Source of the DNA: VRUE01 sp963716245
GTDB lineage: Bacteria > Actinomycetota > Thermoleophilia > Solirubrobacterales > 70-9
Length of the DNA stretch: 64,000 nucleotides
Assembly: GCA_963716245.1 (NCBI GenBank)
Contig: OY970300.1
Location: 1,364,001 to 1,428,000 of the forward strand
Direction of reading: 5' to 3'
Both the position numbers and the translations under genes were made by a program. The stretch's first letter is position 1. Each line of letters begins with the position of its first letter. Positions 40,497 to 50,010 of the stretch are shown here, piece by piece. The notes beneath the pieces were generated by a model that searched no databases, was not told the DNA's origin, and saw nothing but the letters and a program-made list of their open reading frames with translations.

Positions 40497-40873
40497 TCAG
40501 AAGGCGCCGCGCAGGTGCTCGATGCGGAGCAGTCGCCGGTTCGGTCGAAGGTGACGCCCACCGCGTCGAAGCGGATGTCCCGATAGCGGCGGAGGCCGCG
40601 CCGCTCGCTCATCCAGGCGGTCGCGAGACGGCGGACGCGCTGCTGCTTGCGCCTGTCGATCGCGAGGATCGGGCGCTCCGGGCCGAAGCTGGAACCCGAC
40701 CGCCCGGCCTTGACCTCGACGAAGACGAGTGCGTCGCCGTCGAAGGCGACGATGTCGAGCTCGCCGTAGCGGGTGCGCGCGTTGCGCTCGACGATCTCCC
40801 AGCCGGCGGCCGCGAGGCGGGCGGCGACCATCTCCTCGGCTCGCTGTCCCAGGCGCTGTCTCTGCACTGTCAT
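40497..40873 (-). CDS. yraN: YraN/UPF0102 family nuclease-like protein (one frameshift)
   Basis: Restriction-endonuclease-like fold: LGQRAEEMVAARLAAAGW then RYGELDIVAFDGDALVFVEVKAGR, which holds the E..D..ExK acidic site. The C-terminus is shifted by -1 near 40530; restoring one C gives DLLRIEHLRGAF and a stop at 40497. About 125 residues. The start at 40873 is preferred over 40918 since TAGCTT lies 8 nt upstream of it. Orientation is opposite to its usual operon neighbours rnhB and comM. Confidence 0.85.
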
Positions 40874-40985
40874 CGGCCGCGAAGCTAGGCGACCGGGCGC
40901 CCGTTTGCCTTCGGTCACAAAGCCGGTTCGAAGAAATTGAGATCAGCGCGCCACACGCGCGTCGCGACCGGCGAGGGTCCCTGCC

Positions 40986-42483
40986 ATGCTCGCAACGGCG
41001 CGCACCTTCACCCTCGACGGCATCGCCGCCCGCCCGGTGCGGGTCGAGGTCGACGTGCACCGCGGGCTGCCGGCCTTCTCGGTCGTCGGCCTGCCCGACA
41101 CCGCCGTCCGGGAGGCCCGCGAGCGGGTGCGGGCGGCGCTGGCCAACTGCGGCTTCGAGTTCCCGCTGCGGCGGATCGTCGCCAACCTGGCGCCTGCCAG
41201 CCTGCGCAAGGCCGGGCCGGGGCTCGACCTGCCGATCGCCGTCGCCCTGCTGGTCGCCTCCGGGCAGTTGAGCTGGGATGCGCTGCCGCGGCTCGCAATG
41301 GTCGGCGAGCTGGCGCTCGACGGCTCCGTGCGGGCGGTCGACGGTGTCCTGGCGATCGCCGAGGCGGCGCGCGAGCGTGGGGCGGAGGCGGTCGTCGTGC
41401 CCGCGGCGAACGGGCCGGAGGCGGCGTTGGCAGGCGGTATCGACGTGATCCCGCTCGACAGCCTGGCCGACGTGACCGCCCTGGCGGCGGGTGAGGGAGC
41501 GCCCGAGCGCCCCGACCCGTTGCCGCTGCTGCTCGCGCCCCCGGAGGGCGGGCCGGACCTGGCCGACCTGCGCGGCCAGCCTCACCTGCGCTACGCGCTC
41601 GAGGTCGCCGCCGCAGGGGGCCACAGCCTGCTGATGGTCGGCCCGCCCGGCGCCGGCAAGTCGCTCGCCGCGAGCCGGCTTCCCTCGATCCTTCCGCCGC
41701 TGGCGGTGTCCGAGGCGCTCGAGGTCGCCCGGATCGCCAGCGCCTGCGGGCGGCTCGACGGCGAGCGGGTCGGCGGCAGGCCGTTCCGCTCGCCCCACCA
41801 CACGATCAGCCCGGCCGGCCTGGTCGGCGGCGGCAACCCGCCGCGGCCGGGGGAGGCGACGCTCGCCCATCGCGGCGTCCTCTTCCTCGACGAGCTGTGC
41901 GAGTTCCGGCGCGACACGCTGGAGGCGCTGCGGGCGCCGCTGGAGACCGGCTGGATCTCGATCTCGCGGGTCGGGCAAAGCCGCCGCCTGCCCTGCCGCT
42001 TCATGCTCGTTGCGGCGGCGAACCCATGTCCATGCGGGCGGGGCGAGAGCGACCCCGAGTGCAACTGCTCGCCGCTCGACGTGCGGCGCTACCAGGGCCG
42101 GCTGAGTGGAGCGCTGGCCGACCGGATCGACATCCTCGCGGCGATCCGGCAACCGGGCGCCGCGTGAGATCGGAGGGCCGCCGGGCGAGCCCTCGGCGGC
42201 GGTTCGCGAGCGGGTCTGCGCGGCCCGCGAGCTCCAGGAGCGACGCCTCGGCCCGGGCCGAGGCAACGCGGAGATGACGCCGAGCGAGGTCCGCGAGTGC
42301 GTCCTGGCCGACGGTGCGGCGGCCCTGCTGGCGGACGCGTACGCGCGGCGGCGGCTGAGCGGACGGGCGCACGACCGCGTGCTGCGCGTGGCACGCACGG
42401 TCGCCGACCTGGCCGGAGCGGAGGCGATCGAGCGCGAGCAGATGGCCCAGGCGCTTCAGCTGAGGAGGCGCGACCGTGATTAG
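40986..42483 (+). CDS. comM: YifB/ComM-type Mg-chelatase-like AAA+ ATPase (one frameshift)
   Basis: In naturally transformable bacteria ComM is a helicase promoting branch migration of incoming DNA. N-terminal Lon-like domain (FSVVGLPDTAVREARERVRAAL, ANLAPASLRKAGPGLDLP), Walker A LMVGPPGAGKSLAASRLP, HHTISPAGLVGGG, Walker B GVLFLDEL and the zinc-like CPCGRGESDPECNCSP. A +1 shift near 42157 creates a premature TGA; correction continues PREIGGPPGEPSAAVRERV to 498 residues. SD-like GCGAGGG precedes the ATG. It overlaps dprA by 8 nt. Confidence 0.88.
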
Positions 42484-43600
42484 CCCGCTGCCCTCCGCCT
42501 GCCCCGATTGCCTGCGGCGCGCCCGGCTGCTCGCCCACCTGGCCCCGTACATCGAGAAGGTCGCCACGGGCAGGCCCGGATCGCGTGCGCCCGAACTCCT
42601 GCGGCTCGCCAACGAGGATCTCGCCGAGACGGTCGCTCCGCGAGTCGCGGTGCAGGTCCTGAGCCAGGTCGAGGCAACGCCCGAGCGGCGCCTGGCAGAC
42701 GACCTGGATGCGGCCGGCTGCTGGGCGTGCTGCCGCCACGACGCGCTCTACCCCGCCGGATTGGAGGACGCCTCCGACGCGCCCTGGGCCCTGATCGGCC
42801 GGGGCGATCCGGCGCACCTGCTCAGCCTGGAGCCCGCCGCCGCGGTGACGATCGTCGGGGCGCGGCGCTCCTCCTCGTACGGTCGCGAGGTTGCCCGTGA
42901 GCTCGGCCGTGAGCTGGCCCTCGCCGGTCTGATCGTCGTCAGCGGGCTCGCCTTCGGCGTCGACGCGTGCGCGCACCGGGGCGCCCTGGAAACCGGACGG
43001 ACGATCGCCGTGCTGGGCTGCGGGCCCGACGTCGCATACCCGGCCGCGAACCGCTCGCTCTGGCGGCAGATCTGCGAAACGGGCCTGGTGCTGTCCGAGC
43101 TGCCGCCCGGCACGGGCGCGTGGAAGTGGACTTTCCCGGCGCGCAACCGGATCATGGCCGCGCTGGCCGAGATGACGATCGTGGTCGAGGCGGCCGAGCG
43201 CTCCGGCTCCCTGATCACCGCGGATCTCGCCGCCGACCTGGGCCGCGACCTGGGGGCGGTGCCCGGACCGGTCGGCTCGCGCCTCTCGGCCGGCCCCAAC
43301 AACCTGCTCGCGGGCGGCGCCTGCGTCGTCCGCGACGCCCAGGACGTGCTCGACGCGGTATTGGGAGCCGGGGTGCGGCGAATCGAGCGGACGGGTCCGG
43401 CGCTGGCGGCGTTGCCGCTTGCAGCGCTCGAGGCGGTCGAGCGAGGAGCTGACACCTGCGACGCAGTTGCAGCCGAGCTGGGGCTCGGCGGCGGGGACGC
43501 AGCGGCAGCCCTCGCCGACCTCGAGGCGTCGGGTTACGTGACCTGCTCGCTCGTCGGCGTCTACACCCGCACGAATCTGAGACCGCAAACCGACAACTAG
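42476..43600 (+). CDS. dprA: DNA-processing protein DprA
   Basis: Loads RecA on imported single-stranded DNA. 374 residues: AVTIVGARRSSSYGREVARELG near residue 122, VVSGLAFGVDACAHRGALE, AVLGCGPDVAYPAANR, FPARNRIMAALAEMTIVVEA and GSLITADLAADLGRDLGAVPG form the Rossmann-like core. A C-terminal winged helix (about 310-370, GADTCDAVAAELGLGGG) follows. GTG start within the comM end. In actinobacteria xerC and whiG often follow directly; here they are about 5.5 kb further on. Confidence 0.93.
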   Translation: MISPLPSACPDCLRRARLLAHLAPYIEKVATGRPGSRAPELLRLANEDLAETVAPRVAVQVLSQVEATPERRLADDLDAAGCWACCRHDALYPAGLEDASDAPWALIGRGDPAHLLSLEPAAAVTIVGARRSSSYGREVARELGRELALAGLIVVSGLAFGVDACAHRGALETGRTIAVLGCGPDVAYPAANRSLWRQICETGLVLSELPPGTGAWKWTFPARNRIMAALAEMTIVVEAAERSGSLITADLAADLGRDLGAVPGPVGSRLSAGPNNLLAGGACVVRDAQDVLDAVLGAGVRRIERTGPALAALPLAALEAVERGADTCDAVAAELGLGGGDAAAALADLEASGYVTCSLVGVYTRTNLRPQTDN

Positions 43601-43611
43601 GCTGGAGAGAC

Positions 43612-44448
43612 ATGAACGACAAGGTCAGGAACGACAAACGCATTCCCACCGTCCTATCGATCGCCGGCTCGGATTCGGGGGGCGGCGCCGGCATCCAGGC
43701 GGACCTCAAGGCTTTCGCGCGCTGCGGCGTCCATGGCACCACGGCGATAACGGCGATCACGGCACAGAACACGATTGGGGTCGACTTGGTCGAGTCCGTC
43801 TCGCCGGAGGCGATCATCGCCCAGATTTCAGCCGTGGCCGAGGACATCGGCGTCGATGCGGTCAAGGTCGGAATGGTCGGCACGGCGCAGGCGATCGAGG
43901 CTGTCGTCGCCTGCCTGGCGTTGATGGTCGACGTGGACGTGCCGATCGTGGTCGATCCCGTGATGGTCGCCGAGAGCGGTGCGTCACTGCTCGATCCCGA
44001 GGCGCAGGAAGCGCTCGTCATCCGGCTGCTGCCGATGGCCACGGTCGTCACGCCGAACATCCCCGAGGCCCGCCGGCTCAGCGGCGCCGGTGAGAACGAT
44101 TCGCAGGAGGACCTTGCCCGTGAGGTCCTCGCCCTCGGCCCCCAAGCCGTCGTCGTCACCGGCGGCCACAGCGAGCGGATCGTCGACCTGTTCTACGACG
44201 GATCGGAAGCTGCGGCGATCGAGGGGGAGCGCTACCCCGACGGCGCCTCGCACGGCTCGGGCTGCACCCACTCTTCTGCTCTGGCGGCGTTCCTGGCCCA
44301 TGGCCTGAGTCCGCTCGAGGCGGCGCGAGAAGCGCGCCAGGTCGCCTCCGCCGCCGTTGCCGCCGGCCTGCACGGCATCGGCGCCGGGGCCGGTCCGGTC
44401 GACGCACTCGATCTCGCCGGCAGGCAGCCGGATCGCAGCGGCGACTAG
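43612..44448 (+). CDS. thiD: hydroxymethylpyrimidine/phosphomethylpyrimidine kinase
   Basis: Phosphorylates HMP and HMP-P for thiamine synthesis. 278 residues, ribokinase fold: LSIAGSDSGGGAGIQADLKAF near residue 16, HGTTAITAITAQNT, VDPVMVAESGASLLD near 112, VVTPNIPEARRLSG and the anion-hole motif SHGSGCTHSSALAAFLA near 215. TAGGCT overlaps the dprA stop and a GGAGAG follows, so initiation could be leaderless or SD-assisted. No other thiamine genes are nearby. Confidence 0.93.
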   Translation: MNDKVRNDKRIPTVLSIAGSDSGGGAGIQADLKAFARCGVHGTTAITAITAQNTIGVDLVESVSPEAIIAQISAVAEDIGVDAVKVGMVGTAQAIEAVVACLALMVDVDVPIVVDPVMVAESGASLLDPEAQEALVIRLLPMATVVTPNIPEARRLSGAGENDSQEDLAREVLALGPQAVVVTGGHSERIVDLFYDGSEAAAIEGERYPDGASHGSGCTHSSALAAFLAHGLSPLEAAREARQVASAAVAAGLHGIGAGAGPVDALDLAGRQPDRSGD

Positions 44449-44451
44449 ATT
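44446..44451 (+). promoter_or_regulatory. leaderless -10 box of ilvD
   Basis: TAGATT overlaps the thiD stop and lies 6 nt before the ilvD ATG at 44458. No SD is present. Confidence 0.4.
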
Positions 44452-44457
44452 CCAGGC

Positions 44458-46152
44458 ATGAGCTCGAACGGCAGCACCGCGACCGGACTTCCCCGCCCTC
44501 GCTCCAGCGTCGTCTTCGACGGGCCGGAGCGGGCAGCGGCGCGCGCCTACATGAAGGGGATCGGCTTCGACGACGACGCGCTCAGCCGACCGACGATCGG
44601 GATCGCCAACACCTGGATCGAGGCGATGCCATGCAACTTCCACCTGCGCGGGCTGGCCGAGCACATCAAAGAGGGGGTTCGGGCCGCCGGGGGCACGCCG
44701 ATGGAGTTCAACACGGTCGCGATCTCGGACGGGATCACGATGGGGACCGAGGGGATGAAGACCTCGCTGGTCAGCCGGGAGGTGATCGCCGACTCGATCG
44801 AGCTGACCGCGCGCGGCTACCAGTTCGACGCGATCGTCGCGCTGTCGGCGTGCGACAAGACGATCCCCGGCTGCGTGATGGCCCTGGCCCGCCTCGACAT
44901 CCCCTCGCTGATGCTCTACGGCGGCTCGATCGCGCCCGGGCGCTGGCACGACCGCGACGTGACGATCCTCGACGTCTTCGAGGCGATCGGCGCCCACGCC
45001 GCCGGCGACATGAGCGACGAGGAACTGCACGAGCTGGAGGGTGTCGCCAGCCCCGGCGCCGGCGCCTGCGGCGGGCAGTTCACCGCCAACACGATGGCCT
45101 GCGCATTCGAGGCGCTCGGGATCAGCCCGAGCGGCTCGGCGATGGTCCCCGCCGAAGACGACGAGAAGGACACGGTCGCCGAGAAGATCGGCGAGATGGC
45201 GATGCGGGTGCTGGTCGAGGACCTGCGCCCGAGCCGGGTGATCACCCGCGAGTCGCTGGAGAACGCGATCGCCTGCGCCTGCGCCTCGGGCGGCTCGACC
45301 AACGTCGTGCTCCACCTCCTCGCCGTCGCGCGCGAGGCCGGCGTCGAGCTGGACATCGACGACTTCGAGCGGATCTCGCGGCAGACGCCGCTGCTCGCCG
45401 ACCTGAAGCCGGGCGGGCGCTTCGTCGCGACCGACCTCTACCGGGCCGGCGGGGTGCCGCTGGTCCTTCAGCGCCTGGCGCAGGCGGGCATCCTGCACGG
45501 CGATGCGATCACGGTCAGCGGCCGCACGATCGGCGAAGAGGCGGCGGTGGCGTCCGAGCTCGACGGACAGGAGGTCGTCCGCTCGCTCGCCGACCCGCTC
45601 AAGGCCGAAGGAGGCCTGGCGATCCTGCGCGGCAACCTCGCGCCGGAGGGGGCGGTGGTCAAGCTGGCCGGCACCGAGCGCCGCAAGCAGGTCGGCCCCG
45701 CGCGCGTCTTCGAGTCCGAGGAGGAATGCTTCGGGGCCGTCAAGGAGCAGCGAATCCAGCCCGGCGACATCGCCGTGATCCGCAACGAGGGACCCGCGGG
45801 CGGTCCAGGGATGCGCGAGATGCTGCAGGTGACGGCGGCGATCGTCGGCGAGGGGCTCGGCGAGGAGGTCGCTCTGCTCACCGATGGCCGGTTCTCCGGG
45901 GCCACCCGCGGCCTGATGGCGGGCCACGTGGCTCCCGAGGCGGTCAAGGGCGGTCCGATCGCGGCCGTCCGCGAGGGCGACGAGATCAGCTTCGACGTCG
46001 AGGCGCGCCGCCTCGACGTGGCTCTCTCCGACGAGGAGATCGCAAAGCGGGTCGCGGAATACGACGCACCCGAGCCCGCCTACCGCAGCGGCGTGATGGC
46101 CAAGTACGCGGCGACCGTCAGCTCGGCGTCCGCGGGCGCGGTAACCGGTTAG
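44458..46152 (+). CDS. ilvD: dihydroxy-acid dehydratase
   Basis: Fe-S enzyme of valine/isoleucine/leucine and pantothenate synthesis. 564 residues: NTWIEAMPCNFHLRGLAEHIK near 44, EFNTVAISDGITMGTEGMK near 82, ALSACDKTIPGCVMALARL near 130, GACGGQFTANTMACAFEALG near 201, and the C-terminal LLTDGRFSGATRGLMAGHV. The three cluster-ligand cysteines (in PCNF, SACDKT and ACGGQF) are present. No interruption. It ends convergent with the hydrolase gene. Confidence 0.95.
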   Translation: MSSNGSTATGLPRPRSSVVFDGPERAAARAYMKGIGFDDDALSRPTIGIANTWIEAMPCNFHLRGLAEHIKEGVRAAGGTPMEFNTVAISDGITMGTEGMKTSLVSREVIADSIELTARGYQFDAIVALSACDKTIPGCVMALARLDIPSLMLYGGSIAPGRWHDRDVTILDVFEAIGAHAAGDMSDEELHELEGVASPGAGACGGQFTANTMACAFEALGISPSGSAMVPAEDDEKDTVAEKIGEMAMRVLVEDLRPSRVITRESLENAIACACASGGSTNVVLHLLAVAREAGVELDIDDFERISRQTPLLADLKPGGRFVATDLYRAGGVPLVLQRLAQAGILHGDAITVSGRTIGEEAAVASELDGQEVVRSLADPLKAEGGLAILRGNLAPEGAVVKLAGTERRKQVGPARVFESEEECFGAVKEQRIQPGDIAVIRNEGPAGGPGMREMLQVTAAIVGEGLGEEVALLTDGRFSGATRGLMAGHVAPEAVKGGPIAAVREGDEISFDVEARRLDVALSDEEIAKRVAEYDAPEPAYRSGVMAKYAATVSSASAGAVTG

Positions 46153-46165
46153 CCCTCAGCGTTCG

Positions 46166-47098
46166 CTAGCCCGCCACCAGCGGCTGCTGTTCGGCGACGA
46201 AGCCCTCGACGAGTGAGTTGAAGCGCGCCGGGCGCTCCATCTGCGGCACGTGCCCGGTGCGCTCGAAGATCTCCAGCCGCGAGCCGTCGATCAGGCGGTG
46301 GTAGCCGATCGCCGCGTCGACCGGCACGATTTGGTCGCTGAGCCCCCAGACGACGAGCGTCGGGATCTCGATCTCCGGCAGCCGGTGACGGGTGTCGTAA
46401 CCGGCGATGGCACGGGTCGCGTCCCCGAACCCGGCCGCCCGCACGCTCGGGTGAATCTGCTCGGCAAGCAGCTCGGGCCGGACGCGATTCGGATAGCGGA
46501 AGACCCTGCCGAAGGCGAGCTTGCGCGCGCGTGGTCGCCGCACCCAGTGTTCGCGCGCCCCCGCGAAGAACGGGATGGTCGCCTCGAAGGTCTTGAGGGC
46601 CGCCTCGGCCCGCCGGCCTTCGGCCTCGGCGAAGCTGATCCCGGCGGCGGAGACGAGGACGAGGCGGTCGAAGCGCGCTGGATCTTCGATCACCGCCTCG
46701 GTCGAGACGAACCCGCCCATCGAGTTGCCGACGATCGCCGCGACCCGGTCGAGCTCGAGCTTCTCGCAGAAGTCGTGGATCAGCTGTCCGTAGGCCGGCA
46801 TGTCGATCGTCCACGACGGCATCGGGCTGTCGCCGAAGCCGGGCAGGTCGAGCGCGATGACGCGGTGCGAGCGGGCGAAGTGGGGCAGGTTCTCGAGCCA
46901 GTTGCGCCAGCAGCCGGCGAGGCCGTGGACGAAGAGGATCGGCTCGCCCTCGCCGAGGTCGACGTAGTTGACCTCGGCCCCCGGCAGCTCGACCCGGCGC
47001 AGGTGCTCGCGCCAGTCGATCTCCAGCCACTCGGGCTCGGGATTGCCGTAGTCGGCCGCCGGGAAGACGGCCGGCTCGGTCGTGGTCAGCTCAGGCAT
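46166..47098 (-). CDS. alpha/beta-fold hydrolase
   Basis: 310 residues: oxyanion region ILFVHGLAGCWRNW near residue 54, nucleophile elbow IVGNSMGGFVS near 123 (Ser), acid in VVWGLSDQIVPVD near 249, and catalytic histidine in RTGHVPQMERPARF near 288. Substrate unknown; the sequence fits the epoxide-hydrolase/C-C-hydrolase-like branch. The ATG at 47098 overlaps the stop of the upstream cyclo-ligase, so the two form a minus-strand operon. Confidence 0.85.
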   Translation of the reverse strand: MPELTTTEPAVFPAADYGNPEPEWLEIDWREHLRRVELPGAEVNYVDLGEGEPILFVHGLAGCWRNWLENLPHFARSHRVIALDLPGFGDSPMPSWTIDMPAYGQLIHDFCEKLELDRVAAIVGNSMGGFVSTEAVIEDPARFDRLVLVSAAGISFAEAEGRRAEAALKTFEATIPFFAGAREHWVRRPRARKLAFGRVFRYPNRVRPELLAEQIHPSVRAAGFGDATRAIAGYDTRHRLPEIEIPTLVVWGLSDQIVPVDAAIGYHRLIDGSRLEIFERTGHVPQMERPARFNSLVEGFVAEQQPLVAG

Positions 47099-47804
47099 AG
47101 CCCATCCTTTCGAGGATCGGTATCTCGCGGATCTGCGGCGGTTGGAGATGGTCCCAGAGAATCCCCCGCGGGCGCTCGAACTGGCGCTCGACCTCGATCA
47201 CGGCGCGCGGCGTCGCGATCACGTCGACGGGCAGGTCGTGCGCGGTGACCATCAGGTGGCGCCGCACGATCTGGATCGGGTGCACGGTCGTCGCGACGGT
47301 GGTGTGGCCGTCGATCTTGCCGGCGTCGATCAGGACGCCGTACTCCAGGTCCGAGTAGCCGCCGCCCTTGCCGATCCGGGCGCCGCTGAGGTTGACGGCG
47401 ACCGATCCGCAGAGGACGAAGTCGATCTCCGGCAGGTCGTCGAGCGCGACGACGCGGCCGTGCTTGAGCGCGCCCTTGATCGTCGCAGCCTCCTTCATCG
47501 CCGCCTTGGAGAGGTGCTTCGGTTCGAGGACCCGGAACGGGTGGGGGTCACGCAGACGGGGGACGGCCATGATCACCGTCTTGCCCTGCTCGAGCGCCAG
47601 GCGGCGGGTATGGGTCTGCGGCGAGTCGGGGTTGGCCTTGATCGCCCGCGCCCGCTTCCAGAGCCGGTGGCCGGCGAGCTTCTCGGCGGCCAGTCTGGCG
47701 CCGGCGAAGTTGGGTATCCGCCCCTCGGCGCCGGGGAAGCGCGAGACGCCCTCGCGGTCCATCGCCTTCCAGATCTCCCTGCGGACCTCGTCCTTGGCGC
47801 GCAC
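47091..47804 (-). CDS. 5-formyltetrahydrofolate cyclo-ligase family protein
   Basis: 237 residues from GTG 47804, starting VRAKDEVRREIWKAMDREGV. Family motifs are the basic phosphate-binding helix, GKTVIMAVPRLRDPHPF, DFVLCGSVAVNLSGARIGKGGGYSDLEYG near 150 (the GKGGGYxD loop) and THPIQIV-type strands (TTVHPIQIV). It resembles the MTHFSD-like branch, so true 5-formyl-THF activity is uncertain. TATCGT lies exactly 7 nt before the GTG on the minus strand (47817-47812), giving a leaderless start. It overlaps the hydrolase gene. Confidence 0.82.
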   Translation of the reverse strand: MRAKDEVRREIWKAMDREGVSRFPGAEGRIPNFAGARLAAEKLAGHRLWKRARAIKANPDSPQTHTRRLALEQGKTVIMAVPRLRDPHPFRVLEPKHLSKAAMKEAATIKGALKHGRVVALDDLPEIDFVLCGSVAVNLSGARIGKGGGYSDLEYGVLIDAGKIDGHTTVATTVHPIQIVRRHLMVTAHDLPVDVIATPRAVIEVERQFERPRGILWDHLQPPQIREIPILERMGYA

Positions 47805-47811
47805 CGACCGA

Positions 47812-47817
47812 ACGATA
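47812..47817 (-). promoter_or_regulatory. leaderless -10 box of the cyclo-ligase gene
   Basis: TATCGT (minus strand) with exactly 7 nt to the GTG start at 47804. The divergent gene starts at 47952, so 47805-47951 holds both promoters. Confidence 0.45.
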
Positions 47818-47951
47818 TCCCGCCCGGTCGCCGTGGGGCGCAGCCGCGTTTGCAGGGTAGGAAGCGGGGGGAACGAATGACCGGTGTGCCTAAACTTTCC
47901 CGAGTTTCCGTCCGAGAAATATCGAATGGTTAGCTCGGCAATGCGACCTAG

Positions 47952-48994
47952 ATGGGGAGAAAGACGAAAATCGCGATCGCGACGGTCCTGGCGCTCATGG
48001 CGCTCGGGGCCGTGGGCGCCTACGCCTACGACAGCAGCCAGAGCGACACGATCGCCGAGGGCGTGACGGTCGGCGGCGTGGACGTCGGCGGCATGGACCA
48101 GGCGCAGGCCGAACGCGCCGTTCGCCGTCAGCTGCTCGCGCCGCTGCGCCACTCGCTGCGGGTCGGCTACGACGGCCAGAGCTGGCGGCTGCCGGGCGAG
48201 AGCCTGAAGGTGCGCGCCGATCTCGACTGCGGCGGTCGCAGCAGGCGCTCGACGTAAGCCGCGACGGCGGCCTCCCCGGGCGGGTCGTTCGCTACGTGAC
48301 CGGCGGCGACGTCGAGGAGGCGGTCCCGGCCGACGTTCACCTACTCGCAGCCGCGCGATCAACCGCTTCGTGCGCCGCGTCGCCGCAGAGGTCGAACCGC
48401 GAACCGCGCGACGCGACGGTGGAAGCGAGCGGCAGCTCGCTGACCGTGGTCCCGCAGGAGAACGGCCGCAAGCTGCGCGACAACCTGCTGACCGACCAGC
48501 TCAACGCGGCGGTGCTCAACGCCAACGCCGACCACACGATCGCCGCTCGAACGCACCCGATCGAGCCCGAGGTGACGAAGAGCGAGGTCGCCTCCGAGTA
48601 CCCGACCTACCTGACCCTCGACCGCTCCTCCTACACGCTGCGCTTCTGGAAGAACCTGAAGCTGGCCAAGACCTACACGGTCGCGGTCGGCCAGGAAGGC
48701 CTCGAAACCCCCGAAGGGCTCTACGCGATCCAGGACAAGCAGGAAAACCCCACCTGGAACGTGCCGGAATCCGACTGGGCCGGCAGCCTCGCCGGCCAGT
48801 CGATCCCGCCCGGCCCCTCGAACCCGCTCAAGGCACGCTGGATGGGGATCTACGAAGGCGCCGGCATCCACGGCACCGAAGAAACCTCCTCGCTGGGCAC
48901 CGCCGCCTCCCACGGCTGCGTGCGGATGTCGATCCCCGACGTCGAAGAACTGTACGACTTAGTGGAAGTCGGCACCCCCATCTACATCGGCTGA
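47952..48994 (+). CDS. L,D-transpeptidase with peptidoglycan-binding-like N-terminus (five frameshifts)
   Basis: Cross-links peptidoglycan stem peptides (3-3 bonds). The N-terminal membrane anchor is IAIATVLALMALGAVGAYAY, followed by GVTVGGVDVGGMDQAQAERAV (a PG_binding_4-like repeat), then a YkuD domain: YPTYLTLDRSSYTLRFWKN, GIHGTEETSSLG and the catalytic ASHGCVRMSIPDVEEL. Two extra bases at about 48228-48243 and three at about 48337-48403 restore one frame of 345 residues. The protein would lie outside the membrane, anchored by its N-terminus. Confidence 0.82.
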
Positions 48995-48995
48995 C

Positions 48996-49033
48996 CGGGC
49001 GCCTTTCTTACGCATAGCGTCAATAAGGCGCCC
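48996..49033 (+). repeat. R3 palindromic element, copy b
   Basis: Perfect 9-bp arms GGGCGCCTT / AAGGCGCCC, starting 2 nt after the transpeptidase stop, with the apex CGCATAGCG. It matches 5364-5401. A terminator-like role after the gene is plausible, although no T-run follows. Confidence 0.6.
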
Positions 49034-49078
49034 ACCGCGAGGGAGAGGACAGCCAGCCCGCGGGCCGAATCACGTTCT

Positions 49079-49966
49079 GTGACCTGGGACGAGGCGCTCG
49101 CTCTTTACGACCGCGATCTGCGGGCGCGGAGCATGGCCGAGCGGACGCGGCGCGCCTATGGGGTGGATCTCGGGCAGTTCGTCGAGTGGGCAAAGGGGCG
49201 GGGGGCGGAGCCCGGCGAGGTGCGGCATCGCGACGTGCGGCGGTACGCAGCGGGGCTCTCGGCGGCTGGGGCGGCGCCGGCGAGCGTGGCGCGCAAGCTG
49301 GCCGCGATCCGCGGCCTCTTCGACTTCCTGGTCCGCAGCGAGCGGCTCGGGCAGAACCCCGCCGACCTCGTCTCCAGCCCGAAGCGGGAGGACAACCTGC
49401 CGCGGGTGCTCGGCGCCGAGCAGATGCACGCCCTGCTCGAGGGGATCCCCGCTCGAACGTCCGCTGGAGCTTCGCGACCGCGCGATGCTGGAGCTCGCCT
49501 ACTCCTGCGGTCTGCGCTGCGAGGAGATCGTCAACCTCGACGTCGACTCGCTCGACTTCGAGACCGAGCAGCTGCGCGTGCTGGGCAAGGGCTCCAAGGA
49601 GCGGCTGCTGCCGGTCGGCGAGCCGGCCCAGCGCGCGCTGCGGCGCTACGCCGAGCGCGGGCGACCGGCCCTGGCGGCGGACCGGCGCGAGCGTGCCCTG
49701 TTCCTCTCCAAGAGCGGCCGCCGGCTGTCGAACTCCGACGTGACGCGCCGCCTGGCCCTCTGGATCCGCGAGGCCGCGATCGGCGCCGGCGTCTCGCCGC
49801 ACTCGCTCCGCCACAGCTTCGCCACCCATCTGCTCGAAGGCGGGGCCGACCTGCGACGATCCAGGAGCTGCTCGGGCACGCATCGATCTCGACCACGCAG
49901 GTCTACACTCGGGTCGATGCCGCACGCCTGCGCGATGCGTACGCTGCCACCCATCCGCGCGCATGA
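49079..49966 (+). CDS. xerC: tyrosine recombinase XerC/XerD (two frameshifts)
   Basis: Resolves chromosome dimers at dif. N-terminal SAM-like domain (ERTRRAYGVDLGQFVEWAKG, VARKLAAIRGLFDFLV). The catalytic domain has the arginine of SCGLRCEEIVNLDV, lysine of VLGKGSKERLLPVG, HSLRHSFATHLLEGGADL, GHASIS and the tyrosine of TQVYTRVD. A +1 near 49453 and a -1 near 49856 cancel; total 295 residues. GTG start at 49079. Which Xer protein it is cannot be told; xerC is chosen for its place beside the sigma gene. Confidence 0.85.
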   Translation: MTWDEALALYDRDLRARSMAERTRRAYGVDLGQFVEWAKGRGAEPGEVRHRDVRRYAAGLSAAGAAPASVARKLAAIRGLFDFLVRSERLGQNPADLVSSPKREDNLPRVLGAEQMHALLEGIPARTSAGASRPRDAGARLLLRSALRGDRQPRRRLARLRDRAAARAGQGLQGAAAAGRRAGPARAAALRRARATGPGGGPARACPVPLQERPPAVELRRDAPPGPLDPRGRDRRRRLAALAPPQLRHPSARRRGRPATIQELLGHASISTTQVYTRVDAARLRDAYAATHPRA

Positions 49967-49991
49967 GCGCCAGATGACCGCCCCTCGACCA

Positions 49992-49997
49992 TAGAAT
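49992..49997 (+). promoter_or_regulatory. -10 box of the sigma factor gene
   Basis: TAGAAT, 13 nt before the ATG at 50011; a 5' leader of about 6 nt would result. Confidence 0.35.
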
Positions 49998-50010
49998 CGA
50001 GCCGACTTCC

